Source: Phialocephala subalpina
Taxonomy: Eukaryota > Ascomycota > Leotiomycetes > Helotiales > Mollisiaceae
DNA length: 64,000 bases
Assembly: GCA_900073065.1 (NCBI GenBank)
Contig: FJOG01000022.1
Coordinates: forward strand, 295,357 to 359,356
Direction of reading: 5' to 3'
Below the pieces are notes generated by a model that ran no database searches, was not told where the DNA came from, and saw nothing but the letters and a program-made list of their open reading frames with translations. Shown here piece after piece: positions 47,987 to 60,076 of this stretch (its first letter is position 1; each line of letters begins with the position of its first letter). The position numbers were made by a program, and so were the translations under genes.

Positions 47987-48568
47987 TTATTTCATTGCTG
48001 CCATGTAGTTGTGACGCAGAATAGAAGGAAGGCTGTGAACAGTGAGAATGTTTTTGAGTCCGAATATTTTTTCGATCAACGTTCCTAGCCTCGCCCAGTA
48101 TTTGTGTCCTTTGTCGTCGTCTTCATAATAATTGGAGCCTGCCAAGTCGCTGATAGCCATGTTCTGGAGCCCAGCCATCTTGATAGGGTTTAGATTCCCC
48201 AGAAGCTCGAATAGGTGTTTGCCAAACGTGTCGTCTATGTAAAGGGTGTCGAAGAATAAGTTGAATCGTATCTTTGGCCTGCTTAAGAAAGAAGCAAAAC
48301 AAAGCGGATAGAACGGCAGTACCGCATTTCGGGAGTCGCGACAGACCTTAAGAGCGACGGGAAGTGGTATTCGAGAGTAGTACGAAGCGTAAAGTTTGTC
48401 CTCGTTGTTGATGCCATATCTCTCCTTCCATTGAAACTCAATTTCGACCACGCGAGGCTGGAGTGTGAGATGCCATATCGTGTATCTCAACTCAATTGGC
48501 AGTCGTGTGAAGGGATGGAATTCTGTAAGTACTGAATCGGGTCCAGTTGATCGATTGCGCCACCGCAT
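47987..48568 (-). CDS. 2EXR-domain protein, unknown function
   Basis: From Met 48568 (MRWRNRSTGPDSVLTEF) the protein has FHPFTRLPIELRYTIWHLTL, the diagnostic 2EXR start, then PRVVEIEFQWKERYGIN, PVALKVCRDSRNAVLPFYPL (the conserved Cys-Arg-Ser-Arg segment) and KIRFNLFFDTLYIDDTFGKH. It is 193 aa, at the short end of the family. The frame is open to 48679, but a good 5' UTR intron (donor GTAAGT near 48709, branch and acceptor GCTAATAG near 48671) would remove that region, so I use the inner start. Such proteins are numerous in ascomycetes and have no proven role. Confidence 0.7.
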   Translation of the reverse strand: MRWRNRSTGPDSVLTEFHPFTRLPIELRYTIWHLTLQPRVVEIEFQWKERYGINNEDKLYASYYSRIPLPVALKVCRDSRNAVLPFYPLCFASFLSRPKIRFNLFFDTLYIDDTFGKHLFELLGNLNPIKMAGLQNMAISDLAGSNYYEDDDKGHKYWARLGTLIEKIFGLKNILTVHSLPSILRHNYMAAMK

Positions 48569-49393
48569 CCTGGACAGCTCGAGACAGGAAGCAATAGCTA
48601 GGTCGCAGGTTCGCAGTAGGGAGAAACCGTAGGAACTGCGCTTGCAATTGTATAGAAAGGACTTGATGACTATTAGCATAGATTTCTAAATAAAAGATGC
48701 GTACTTACTCTGCTGAGCGTATTATTGAGGACGATGAGGAGGATCTGGAATGAAGAGAGCCTGAAGGAAGCTGAGAGTTGCAGAGGATGGCTCGCGGTGA
48801 GCGCGACCAAAAAGTGGGACCGCTGATGCGCTGTCACGTGAAAGTGAAGCATCGTAACTTCCTCAAATTCTCTCATGCACTTTTCCTTCTGTACAACTAC
48901 GCCGAGTCAAATTCGCTGCCCATAAGTTTAGGATATTGGCTAGATGAGACACGGAGTCGATTTCGATGAATGAAGTCACTCAAGATATCGGATCAAGCTT
49001 GAATCTTAACTTGTTTCCGAACATTGACTTTGGTACAATGTCCATTCTACGCCAGTCCCTAGTGAGATTTTCTGTGTCTTTCCATATGCGATGAGAAGAA
49101 GTGTGTTGTTGCCAGGGATTCGTATTGTCTGGAACCAAAAAAAATCACCTGAGGTACTCCACTTTTTTTTTACAATTCGCCGTCAATACTCGCGAACAAA
49201 GTTGCCCTGCGTTTTCTCCAGCTTTTAACAACTCCAACTTTCTGATATTTGTGCATATGATACCTTTCTATACTCTCGCTACCTCTCGCAATCCTGACAT
49301 CAATTCTCAGCACCACCAATCTCGCAATTTATGAACTTCTCTATCTCCATCTTTTCATCTTCAACTTCCTCTCCAGCCTTTCCTGCTTTATAG
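48569..49393. other. Intergenic, upstream of the 2EXR gene
   Basis: Likely promoter and leader. No gene or repeat recognised. Confidence 0.4.
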
Positions 49394-50135
49394 CTAAGCC
49401 GCTCTGAATAACTTCATCCCTTTCTCTAGCCCACGTCTTGGCTTCCTAGCCATCTCCACAAGCTCCTTCAATGCCTCGTTTGCATATTCCTCGGACATTC
49501 TTGCCCAAATCTTCCTCTTCTCTTCGAAGATATTATGGGCTTGGGATTCTTCGGCCTCTTTCAAACTATCTCGCTCTGCCACCTTGATACTGCTCTTTTG
49601 GCATCCTCACCAGCATGTCCCAACTTGAAAGAGAAACAGCAACATGTCACGAAACGAACACCTCCCATCCTCCCCAGTATACCGACATCCCGCACATGCT
49701 CCCTTGAAATACCCTTCTACTGTGACACAAACCTGAAAAGGTCCAGCAAAATTTTTACAATGGAGACATGGCTCGTTTTTTCTTCTCTTTGCCTCGTGTT
49801 AATGCTAGAACTGCTTCTAGGTTCGCTGTGCCTATGCGAGGGATTGTTAGTTTCCCGGATATTCAACAAGAGCAGATACCGTGGCAACAATTGGGAAAGC
49901 GAATATGGAATGGCGATGAATTGTCGCACATCAATGGGAACTCACCTTCGCCCAATTTCCTCGACTGAACATTATCGCGAAGAGCTACAGATCGTCGGAT
50001 CGGAAGTTCGTGAAGAGTCTTTGCGTTCCTGGTTGTCTTTTTCGGGAAGCGAGGCGAGTTCTGGGAATCTTGAATCGACATCCATGTTGTCTGCTTGGTG
50101 GGGTAGTTGGGATTCAACAGTTTTTCGTCGGTCAT
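49394..50135 (-). other. Coding-like fragments, possible decayed gene
   Basis: The minus strand has three frames with protein-like text. One (50135-49863) starts MTDEKLLNPNYPTKQTTWMS. Another runs through 49720-49580. The last (49582-49394) reads AEESQAHNIFEEKRKIWARM then SEEYANEALKELVEMARKPR, a charged amphipathic helix with an ending often seen in fungal accessory proteins. I could not join them with good splice sites. The plus-strand frame over the same place (49535-50161) is less convincing. Confidence 0.3.
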
Positions 50136-50838
50136 TGTCGAGCTCTATGTTGCTCGATTAGTTGATAGGTTTGAATTGGGACTCGAGAGCCATGCTGCTT
50201 GATTTATTGATTGGTAGGTCTATGCTGGTTGATTGTTTGCTTGACCGAGATTGAGATGCGACAACAAGCAAGCAAGTAAAAAAGGATGAGAGGAAGAAGA
50301 CAAATTGAAGGAGGACGATACTTATATATACGTATTAACGTTGGCGTCGGTCGACAAACGCGTATGACACATCGAGTCCTCGAGATATCATTTTGTGTTG
50401 AATAGTGGTATCGATTTCTGGTCCCCTTCCGCCTATTTCTGGCCCCTTCTCGTCCAGTCGTCGACTTTCGGTTGCCGCTTCAACAGTGTTCCCCGGACTT
50501 CGATATTTATGTTAAAACTCGATCGATGGGATCTTGTAAGATTCCTGTTTGGAATGTCATGCGAGGGAAATGTTTGGTTCGTTTTTCTTTCGGTATTGGA
50601 AGAGGTTGTGATATTCACATACGCCGAACCACCCATACCGGGCCAACGGTACGACATCTGGCTTGCACAGGTGTGAAGCCTGGGGCAGAGATGAAGCAGG
50701 ATAGGTTGGTGAGCAAGAGTGAGGAGGGGACGGAGACGAAAAGACTCGGATTGGAGAACGAGGGGACTCGCCAGCTGGAAGCTGCTCTAGGAGAATGATT
50801 GGCCTGAAGAAATCAATGCACTGAGAGTTCAGGTCTAC
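50136..50838. other. Intergenic, nothing recognised
   Basis: No open frame with a domain; no repeat seen. Confidence 0.4.
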
Positions 50839-53673
50839 CTAGCAATTGCCATTGCGATCACCCTTCCCAGACCCATCTTCAATCCTCTTCTTCTTCCTGG
50901 ACCGTCTCTTCTTCTTTTTCGGATTCCTGCTTGGCGAAGCTGAATCTGACTCTGTTCGCTCCTTCATCGGATATTGTTGTATACTTCGACCTACTTGATT
51001 GATATGATAAAGCTCAGCCAGATCATCGCGGCCAAATTCTCCAATCATTTCTCTATGGCGTGGCCAAGCAGGTACATAACATAAAAAGCCTCCTCATGCC
51101 CAATGCAATGAAATTTCCATAGCCTGTCAAGTATCCATGTTGCCATGTTAGGGAGATTCGAGTCCCTCATCGTTCCTTCTCGACCGCGGAGTTCGCACCC
51201 CGCGTACTCTGGGTGTTCAGCTTCTATCACGTCATCAATGATCAAATCTTCGACAAGACGAAGGATGGTGAGGCTTCGTAGGTGAACACTAATGTAATTA
51301 AAATTGAGCTTTGTGTGTTCCTCGGCCAGGTTCTCAGACAAGGACTCCAGAAGCTCAGTGGGCGAGAGCTTGTCAGTCTGCTTGGAGTCCTCCGCAGGCC
51401 TCGGGGAAGTAAGCCTTGTGATTTGGGGTAGAATATCCTTGCCGTGTTTAGGTTCGAACTGTTGTAAGCCCTCTTTCGAGGTCCGACCCATACATGCCGA
51501 ACTGGCTTTTTTCTTCCTTGACGATTTTGTCATGAGTTTCTCGATATCATGAAGCGTGACATGTAAACGAGGATCACATCCCTCGCAAGCATATTTGTAG
51601 TAAAAAATCGAGGCGATAGAACATGTCTGCTCAAGTTGTCGGAAATGGGTTGGTTTCTCAACATGCGTGGGGTTTGAATATGTTTCGCCTGTGTTAACTG
51701 CAGCAACCGCTTCTCGATATGCGGCAGCGCAGTGAGGTTTCGCTCTATGTGACAAGAGGTACCTAGCACAGATACTTTCAACGTCCGTCGGACGATTTCC
51801 GACAAATAGATGGACTTCGCCGTGGATCTCAATGATCTTCTCCATATCTGGCCATGGCTTTGCGCAGTAGCCGTTCTGTCTGGCAGCATTGTATAGATGT
51901 GCCATAGGAACAGTACTACCCCAATAATTAGATATGCGTAGTCTGATTTCCTGCACTGATAAGGTGACATTTGCTATGAGAAATCCGCAGAGTAGAGGCT
52001 GTATTTCCAGATAATAGTTTGGGCGGACATAGGGTTGTCCTAACATACGGGAGTTGAGATTCCTTAATTTGTCTGTCGCCCACGACCCAGTAGTGGAAGA
52101 AGTCGAAGACGTCATTGGGCGTCTTCCCCGTCTTTTTACACCTAGTCCATAGTTCATCTTCGCCAGATCCAGTGATATCGTTGTAGTCGCGGATGTCGTA
52201 GTAGGTTCGACACATAACCTTGCTCAAATCCTCAAAGCCTCTCTTCCCGTCATCTTGCAAGATATGATGAATGTCCAGAAATGTTTGAGTTGCGAAGACG
52301 AGCCAGATTGGAACAGGTTTTAGCTTGACCAAACCAAAGCGTTCGCGAATCGCATTTTGTATGCTTTTGCAGAACTTGTCGTGCGACCAAACGAGGTGCG
52401 GGAAGCCTTTAAGAACCAGTTCCTGCCAAGGAATGATAGCGTTGCAGAGATTTAAAGTCAGCATGAGGCATATTCCATATAACTACAGGCTCAGGACACG
52501 GAAACTTACTTTCAAGGAGCTTAATATCCTCTTCCATTCTCGACGTCTCATTCGATCCTGGTTCATTTGCCTCATGGGCCTCCTCGTGGGCCTACGCTTG
52601 AAACCTGTATCCTTGAACAAATTCTTCATTGAGTTTGTTCTGTCCGCAGTTCACCAGTGACCCTAGGTACGATTTCAGATATAAATATGGAGTTCGGCAA
52701 ATCCAATCCGAGAACGCTGTCATCGTAATGCTTCGTGGGCCTTCGTCATCCCAGGCTGGCTCCTTCCTACGCTTTGCTAGCATGTCAAACATAGGTTTTG
52801 AGGTTGTCTCGTAATCGACGGTAAAGCCATGAGATACCATTGATTCTTGACAGTCTTTTTCGGCCGGTCCATAAGATCAAAGGCGTTATCTGTTACAATT
52901 GATACATTCTGTTCAAGCATTAGCAGATGGATGCGAAGAAGGACATCAAAAACTACCCACCATGAGATCAATCTTGCCATCCTGGTAGTCTTTCCAAAGT
53001 TTCTGTATACATTTCCTGACCTCGGTAAAATCAGAGTACATACAATAAATATCAAATAGCTAGTCATCCTGGGTGTACTCGGATTTGTAGTGAACTTTGG
53101 GCGGTGGTCGAGACTTCCTCTTCGGAGCTTGGCTCGAGGTCGAATCATCATCTGAACATGCATCGATATCTTCGACGATCAGGCCATCGAAAGAATTGAC
53201 GAAACCTTCAACTTTGTCGTCCAAATCATTCATCTCCGCCTTCGAGATTTGTTGAATAGCAGCTTACGCCAAAAGGATTTCAAGGGCCTCTTCCAGAACA
53301 AGCACGAAGTGCGAATGCGTTTCATTGCCTTGGCAATGCAACGCATCGCCTTCTTGCTGAGAGAACCATTCCATGCTTTTTTTCATCTTGGCGATGACGC
53401 TCTGTAAATTGTGCAATATACTTCGAGAAATCATCACAGGAAGCTCTGCGTCCAAGATTGATTGAGCGAACGGTACAGTACGTAGTCTCTGATGGCGACC
53501 CTTTTCGTCGACTCAACGGGTTTCTTCCTGTTTGCCCTCTTTGCGGAGCCATTAACTGGCAGATGGTGGCGGTTGCATTTGCTGGCGGTCTCTCCAAGCC
53601 AAGTTACTATTTTCTGCGTTTCGAGTTTATATCTGTTGGAAGAGTCAACAATAACGTCTGGTACGGCGACCAT
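50839..53673 (-). pseudogene. DUF6604-domain protein, multiply disrupted
   Basis: The N-terminal hallmark of DUF6604, RYKLETQKIVTWLGETASKC, lies at 53673-53434. A one-base shift then leads to LDAELPVMISRSILHNLQSV and HSHFVLVLEEALEILLA, where a TAA interrupts the frame, followed by KVEGFVNSFDGLIVEDIDAC. Next come a TAG before LFDIYCMYSDFTEVRKCIQK, a shift before YETTSKPMFDMLAKRRKEPA, a TAG after NEEFVQGYRFQA, and another shift near 52060. The distal part (52157-51045, 370 codons) is still open and holds LLCGFLIANVTLSVQEIRLR and WGSTVPMAHLYNAARQNGYC. With at least three stops and three shifts, this is a clear pseudogene. The family is fungal, of unknown function. Confidence 0.88.
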
Positions 53674-54561
53674 GCCGATGAGGTTTTAAGGTGAAAGAGG
53701 AAAGACGCTAATGAGGAGAGAAACCATGAGATCAACCGCACTCAGAAGGGCGAAATCCGAAAAACATAGTTGCCCCAGCAGCATTGAAAGAAAAAGGGGG
53801 AGTGAAATGAGATGTATAAGATTAACGCGCTCGACGCGAATCGCACGCGTTGTCCGTGATTAGCTTCGAAAGGGCAAATGACGATGTTATAGTGGGAGTA
53901 GGAAAAGCGGTTGACATAGTAGTATTGGAAGAAGGAGGACTGTTGAACTCTTGAGAGAAATGCAAGTCAATGTCGTTTGTGAATGAAGGTGGAAAGTGCG
54001 ATGACCTCGGGAGGCCTTCACGGGCAGCAGGGTGTTGGAACACGCAGATTCGACTATCACGTGCAGCAAGCTTTCAGAATTAGGTTAATTGTAGGCACAT
54101 GCATACTTCCTGTATCTGGGTTGTTCAATTTCCCGTTCTTCCATACAAGTGCTTTCAAATGGGGGAAATGGAGTCCTTAACCAAGTCACGCACGTCGGGT
54201 TGGACTATGATCATTCACGTCACAAATGTATGAAAGTCCGAACATATCACAGTGATTCATGGTAGGAGAACAGATGTGCCGCTGAAGAAGATTCATTATC
54301 GCTAGGGGTTCAATAATCTTCATCTTCAGTCAACAGCGCTGCGTCCCGGTGGGGTGCTTTCGACCTTCCATCCTCTCTTCATTCCTTGTCCCATCCCAAT
54401 CACACATAGTTATCACCACTCATACTCATACACTCATCACCCTTATCTCCCTATGAACACAAGAGAAAATCAAAGCAAAGTTCCCAGAATCAGGCTTTGA
54501 AAATGTCCCTGAGCATCTGGTACAATAGCATGTCGCCAATGTGGAACGTTGGCGAGCTCAC
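53674..54561. other. Intergenic, no gene recognised
   Basis: Between the DUF6604 pseudogene and the stop of the next minus-strand gene. Short unconvincing frames only. Confidence 0.4.
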
Positions 54562-57500
54562 TCAAACAACAGCAACAAGACTCAACTCCCTCATCGCAGC
54601 CAGCCACGACGACATGGAGCTTCCCTCTCTTGATCGCGAAGCAGAACAAGATTCTTCCGAAGAAGTATAAGTATTCAAAAGTCCACCTTGACAGCCAGTG
54701 CCATCAAATCTGGAAAGGAAAGCCATGACAGCAAGACCCATATGAGCTATGTTATCGAACGACTCGATGAGCTTGGGTAGCTGCGCCGTGATGACAGCAC
54801 AGAGAGTAAGCTTGACAACAGCAACGATTGGATCGTTGCCAATCCATTGCGTCGCCGCCTGTCTGATGCTGTCAAGATTGTCGATGAGGGGGGATGTGGC
54901 GAGAGCAACGAAAACCATCGTTACGAGGTTGAAGAATGAAGTCGTCGCCGATGTAGGTCGGGGGAGGAGGTACGGCAGGGCTAGGGGGATGAGGAGTTGT
55001 AAGCATGGTGATAGCGATATGTATACACCAGTTGAAGAAGCCTGAAGTATTGTTAGTTCGAGATCCTGGGGAGATGGGGAGACGGGAGGATATACAATAT
55101 ATGAAGCGAATAAAGCTGTGAGAAGGGGGAGCACCAGTTGGTACGCAGCCGAAGTGTTTGTCTGGCCGTCAACAACAGAGGCACCAGGTAGAACTGCACT
55201 ACTGTCTTGAAGTGACAGTGTGGTACTCTGATCCTGGAGGCTTTCTGAAAGTCCCAAGTTGCTGGGGACATTGATCGACAAATTTTCCGAGCGCAGAATT
55301 TCGGCATGGCTTCCGCCTACCACTGGATGTGCCCTCTTGACATTGTCGATCGTATCGTTGCTGGCAGTGCTTTCAGCCTGAGCATAGCTCCTGTAGCGAT
55401 GGACCTGGGCACCAGATTCTCGTTCTCCGCCGATCAGTGGTACATTCGCTGAACCATAGCTCTGTACTAGTGATGATTGATCCTCAGTCGGGGGGGAAGC
55501 ATGAGCCAAATCCGGCAGCACTTCGTTAGCAGCGAGTGAGTATCGACCATCACCGCCAGACTCCATGCCCAAAGTAGCTTCGAACGGTGATCGGTATTTC
55601 GCAGCATCCCTCGATACAGTGCTGGCAACAGTAGGCTGGTCATCAACGAGTACGCTTGGGGTGCTGTTCAGACTTGATGAGCCACTACTACTGCTACTAC
55701 TGCTCTGCCATTGATGGGTACTTTCCACCCACATTTGAACGCCTGACTCAAGCGGAGAGGGCGATCTGTGAGTCTGAGTGTCAGATTCCGGAGCAAAGAG
55801 GTGGACGTTGGAGCCAGATGTGAGCATGAGGCTATCGGTTGGGGGGGACGTTCCGGTGCTCTGAGCTTCAAGGGCATTAATCGTGGCACATAGTGACCGG
55901 ACGATTCGCCTTGCTTGAATCTGGCATTCGCGGAGGTAGTCGGGACGGACTTCTGGATCAAGCTTGTTGTATCGCTGGTGGCTGGGGGATTGTGACAGCA
56001 CCTCCCTAGCACGTGATGATACAAGTTGGAGTCGTGAAGCCAGTGTCTGTACTTGAGCAAGAACAGTGCGGGGCAGGTCAGCGATGTCATCAGATTGTAC
56101 TTGTGCAAGTACGGATTGGAGTCGTTGGAGTTCGGTGCCCAAATTGGCTGCTTGTGGGATCGAGCTGCTGTTGAGAGCGTCGCTGGTTGATTGGCAAATA
56201 TCAGCGAATACAGCAATTGTAGACGTCCCAAGTGAGGTGGGTGATTCCGATGATAGTGCGAGCACGCCATGTCTCTGGCTGAGGAGTCGGCCTCGTACGC
56301 CGCCTGGTTGATCTGATGGATCCACTTCGATGCCAGAATCTGAGCCTGGTTGGTTGGCAAGTGGAAGTGAGCTTTGAACGAAGCCTGTGCTATCGGGCGA
56401 AGCTGGTCTCTTCTTTGACTGTCGTTGGCTGCCATTCGATGATTCTGCAAATGTCCAAAGTGAGCTGGATGATTCTGACGGTAGGTTTCGGGAGAGGTTA
56501 CCAGTGCCAGCTTGTCCCTGAGGAGATGGGACATTGAGGCTAGCCTCAAGAATGCTCCAATCCGACGAAGAAGATAGTGGACTATCATTGTCTATCGCAT
56601 TCTGGATTACTGGTCGTGAGTGTAGCGAGCCATCATTAAAGAAGCCTTGCGATAGCGAATTGTCCATTGGCGATACATCTGGTGATTGTTCCCAGCTTAC
56701 TGGGATATTCGAGAGTTGCCCAGAGTCGGTTGATGGACCCGATGGGTGAGGCCGTGTGTGTGACACTGGCATTGGCATATCATTACCGCCGATTGAGCTG
56801 GCCCATTGATCCAGGCCATACTGATCCACGAGCTGTGGGGTATGGCCAAAGTTATTGTTGTCCCAGTTGAAGTTGGACAATTGAGGATCGGAGAAGTCGA
56901 ATGAATCATTGACTTGTGGGATGCTATTCAGATCATTGATGTCGAAGCTGAATTGACTGAGATCTTGGGTTTCGAGACCAGCGAATGAAATGTCGGTATT
57001 CCATGTGTCTTCAGGGAAGAGCACGAAATCATCAATAGGATTCGATGGGCTGAATGAGGGCGTGGAACCCGAAGCGTATGAAGTCTGAGGAGTCAAAGAC
57101 GGTATACTACTGCTCATACTACTACTCGGGGGACTCGGCTTAGGCGGTGCGTTCGAAGAGGAGGAAGTGGATGTTCGTAACATTTCGGCGGATCTCTTAT
57201 GAGCTGGATCGCACTGCAGACGCAGACATTAGCCAATGTCCCTGAAGACTGGGGACATTCAACTTACGCGGATCTTCTTTCTCTTGCAGTCTGGGCAAGC
57301 CTTCATGATTCTCATCAAATGGGCATGCTCGCGCTGCTCCTTGGTCTTTGTGCCTCGACCAGCGGAAGTAGTAACGTCGATACCATCTTTGGTCATAATG
57401 GAGAAACCAGGCAATCTGATCTCCGCATCCTTCTTGGACTCCTTTCTTGGCTTCTTCGCAACTCGTCCCTTATTGTGTGTAGGTGGAGTCATGGAGAAAG

Positions 57501-57852
57501 AGCCATATCCAGAATCACCAAAATTGGCAGAAGAGCCAGGAGAGGTGAAGACTGGAGAGAGCCCAGAGGATTGAGAGGCTGGGCTTTGCTCAAAGGCGGT
57601 AGCAGTAGCAGACCATTGAGGGAGGACATTGTATGTTCGGGTGAGGGCACCGGTCATGATGTCGACGGTGGCATTGTTGTAAAAGTCAATGGTGATTTCG
57701 GACAACTTGTTCTGCTTGGAAGCAGAACCTGTGACATAGAGGTTAATCAGATCCTCGAGTTCCTTGGAGCCTAGGGCAGGCTGGAACTGCAGAGGAGCAC
57801 CCAGGAAAGGCTGGGTGATGGTGAAAGAGGTGTAGCGATTAGTGGACGCCAT
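54562..57852 (-). CDS. Putative transcription factor with CPDCKRKKIRCDP motif and hydrophobic C-terminus
   Basis: Exons on the minus strand: 57852-57268 and 57213-54562, 1,078 aa; an extra in-frame intron at 55042-55095 is likely (GTATAT donor, CTAAC branch, CAG). Residues 1-100 form an ordered domain (MASTNRYTSFTITQPFLGAP; ELEDLINLYVTG). Around residue 185, MKACPDCKRKKIRCDPAHKR is assembled across the first splice site; it resembles the first half of a Zn2Cys6 cluster but lacks the second Cys set. A long Ser/Pro/Gln/Asn-rich region follows. The last 180 residues contain several hydrophobic stretches (LVLPLLTALFASYI; LSPCLQLLIPLALPYLL; FFNLVTMVFVALATS; VVKLTLCAVITAQL). A membrane-tethered regulator is one reading; the DNA-binding role itself is inferred. 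Confidence 0.75.
57214..57267 (-). other. Intron with a perfect 8-bp hairpin
   Basis: This 54-nt intron (donor GTAAGT, acceptor CTGCAG) contains AATGTCCC at 57235-57242 and GGGACATT at 57252-57259, separated by nine bases. The stem lies between donor and branch point. Confidence 0.8.
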
Positions 57853-58820
57853 TGCGCTGACTTTCGCGATAGCTTATCGATTGAATGTTTGTACGTGTAG
57901 AGGGGTAGAATATGGATGTTCGTTTTCTGCCGGGTGACTCGAGGCCGTTGCTGATTCCAAACCGGCAACAGAGTGATTTCGGGGAAGGTAGAAAGAATGC
58001 TTACGAAGTAGAAAAGAACTTGATGCCTCGAGGAAAAGCGAGGTCTAATATGAACTGGCCGTCAGTCGCATTTCCAGGCGCAGGTAAAGTGCGCACAGCT
58101 ACGCCGGTCCCAAAGGGGAAAAGGCGTGGATGCCTGTACCCCGTCTTTACAGCAGATACACTTCACTTATTGGTCGAGATTACCATGCATAGGGCACCGC
58201 CTTGAACTGGCGTCGGCGAGACCAATTCAGTTAGTGCTTTTATGTACGAGCGATGACTCCACCAGCCATCACTTCAATCCACCCCGAATTGACCAATCCC
58301 ATCCCCCAATTCGCTTCTCCTACACCACCTGTGACTGTTCTCTCTCGGTGCACTGGAGGGCCTCCACCAGAGAGGAACGGAGATTATATACATTTGGTGA
58401 AAATGGGGGACTTTCCGGGGTTGCAGCTGCCCTGTGGCTTGTCCGCAGCAAGCCGCTTTAATTTTTGGCGGTTGACTTTCTGACTCACAAGCTCGGGTCA
58501 GACTGGTGTGACACTCGACGTAACGTTCAACTTTCTGCATACGAACTCCTTTTGAAAAAGATGCACACTTTTTGTAACATTCTCTTATTGGTAGGTAAAA
58601 AAAATAGTACAGTATAGTGTAATCGAAGCAGAAGATATATATATAGCTGAGAAGATTCAGAAGAATGTCCAGAACGGGTGGCTGCATTTTGACACATTCC
58701 CGGGACCTTCATATACTCCATGTCATGTCATGTACCATCAAGTATGAAGAGCATCTCGATTATTCTTCATCGTTGTTGTATAGTTGAATTCCTCTGTTCA
58801 TCACCGATATCCCTGTCCTA
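57853..58820. promoter_or_regulatory. Upstream region of the putative transcription factor
   Basis: About 970 bp up to the MITE. No gene recognised. Confidence 0.4.
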
Positions 58821-59271
58821 CAGTCACCTCGGTTAAGTTCCCGTGATTTGCTGTTTTACCACCAAAAGTTACACGTAACACTTCAAAGTTTACCCACATC
58901 TCCACCTAATTACTAGATATCTAAGTCGTGGGATCTTTTAATTGGAGCATTGCACGTATTTCTTCCGATTTTTAATAAAGTGGCGGATAGTTTCCTAGCA
59001 AATTTTGGGCTAGTAATAAGGGGTTTGGGTAAAATGATGCAATTCGCTAACAAAATCGCTTAAATATTATATCCTCTGAGTTTAATACCCTGCTTTTCTA
59101 TTAAGACATTAAATGAAATACAATCCGAGGAAGCAATTTAATTAGAATTGTTCGAAATACTTGGGATTTTAATTCTTGTGTATTTTTAAAAGGTGATTGT
59201 TGTGATGCGCAGCGTGGAATAAGGTTTTGGTGTAAAAACAGCAAATCACGGGAACTTAACCGAGGTGACTG
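58821..59271. mobile_element. 451-bp MITE with 47-bp terminal inverted repeats and TA target duplication
   Basis: Left end CAGTCACCTCGGTTAAGTTC, then CCGTGATTTGCTGTTTT; the right end is the exact reverse complement over 37 bases, and the match continues with about two differences to base 47 (ACACCAAAA). TA flanks both ends (58819-58820, 59272-59273). The inside is AT-rich with no coding frame. TIR-plus-TA is typical of non-autonomous Tc1/mariner-pogo elements. The near-perfect TIRs suggest a fairly recent insertion. Confidence 0.9.
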
Positions 59272-59273
59272 TA

Positions 59274-60076
59274 GCAAGCTCCCACCTCAACACCAACATT
59301 TGCATAAAAAAAGTAACAATCGGGAGTAAATGCCAATCCTTCCTTTTCTCAGGGAAGTGCAGGTAATGATACACGTGATTTTAGACCAAGAAGAAGAGAT
59401 CAGGTTCTATGCGTGCCACGTGGTACGGTGTTGTGCTCCATCCCAAAACGCCGAGCGATTAAAGCAAGATTACTATGCTGATAAGAAGAAAATTCGTGTA
59501 GCGACTGTGATCCATCATGAATCGTGACAAAAGGATGCAACAGACATAATTCGTAAGGCGTGAATTGGGTTGTGAGTGTGGAGAGATCCTGTCATGACCA
59601 TCCGCCGACATGGATATATGCAAGAGGTGTTATGTGTCTGTATTTGGGGGGAGAGATTTGAAGTAGAGATAGCCTCAAATAAGCGTCCACTTTTCTGTGA
59701 AAAGAGTTAGTAAGGTTGAGCGCAAAATGATGGAGGTGAGTGTACTTACGATTTTAGCTGCCTGCTCCGTTGACTTGTAAGGTGCTTTATAGGGAAGGAC
59801 GCCCATTTGCCCGGTTTCAGCAGATTACAATCAGTCTCGTAGTTTTTGCACGTAGATGACTCACTAGAAGACCTCTAACACGGAAAGTATTCTCGAAGAC
59901 TCAGGGTAGGATACCTTTTCAGCTGTTCAGCTGAACTTTGCAAATGATGGTTTTAGCGTCCAAAATTTGAAGCAAAATTGTACACTGATGCAACACACGC
60001 CAGAGTGACGTCAAGAAGGGCGCGGGTTTGTCTCGCAAAATATTCCAGAAGCTCTGTTGGTGTGCTCTCAGTGTCT
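59274..60076. other. Intergenic between the MITE and the Mte1/ZGRF1-type gene
   Basis: 3' side of the minus-strand gene ending at 60077. No gene recognised. Confidence 0.4.

Noticed and set aside
49535..50161. 208-codon plus-strand frame
   Set aside because: The opposite strand has more protein-like fragments; this frame is Ser/Leu-rich without domain.
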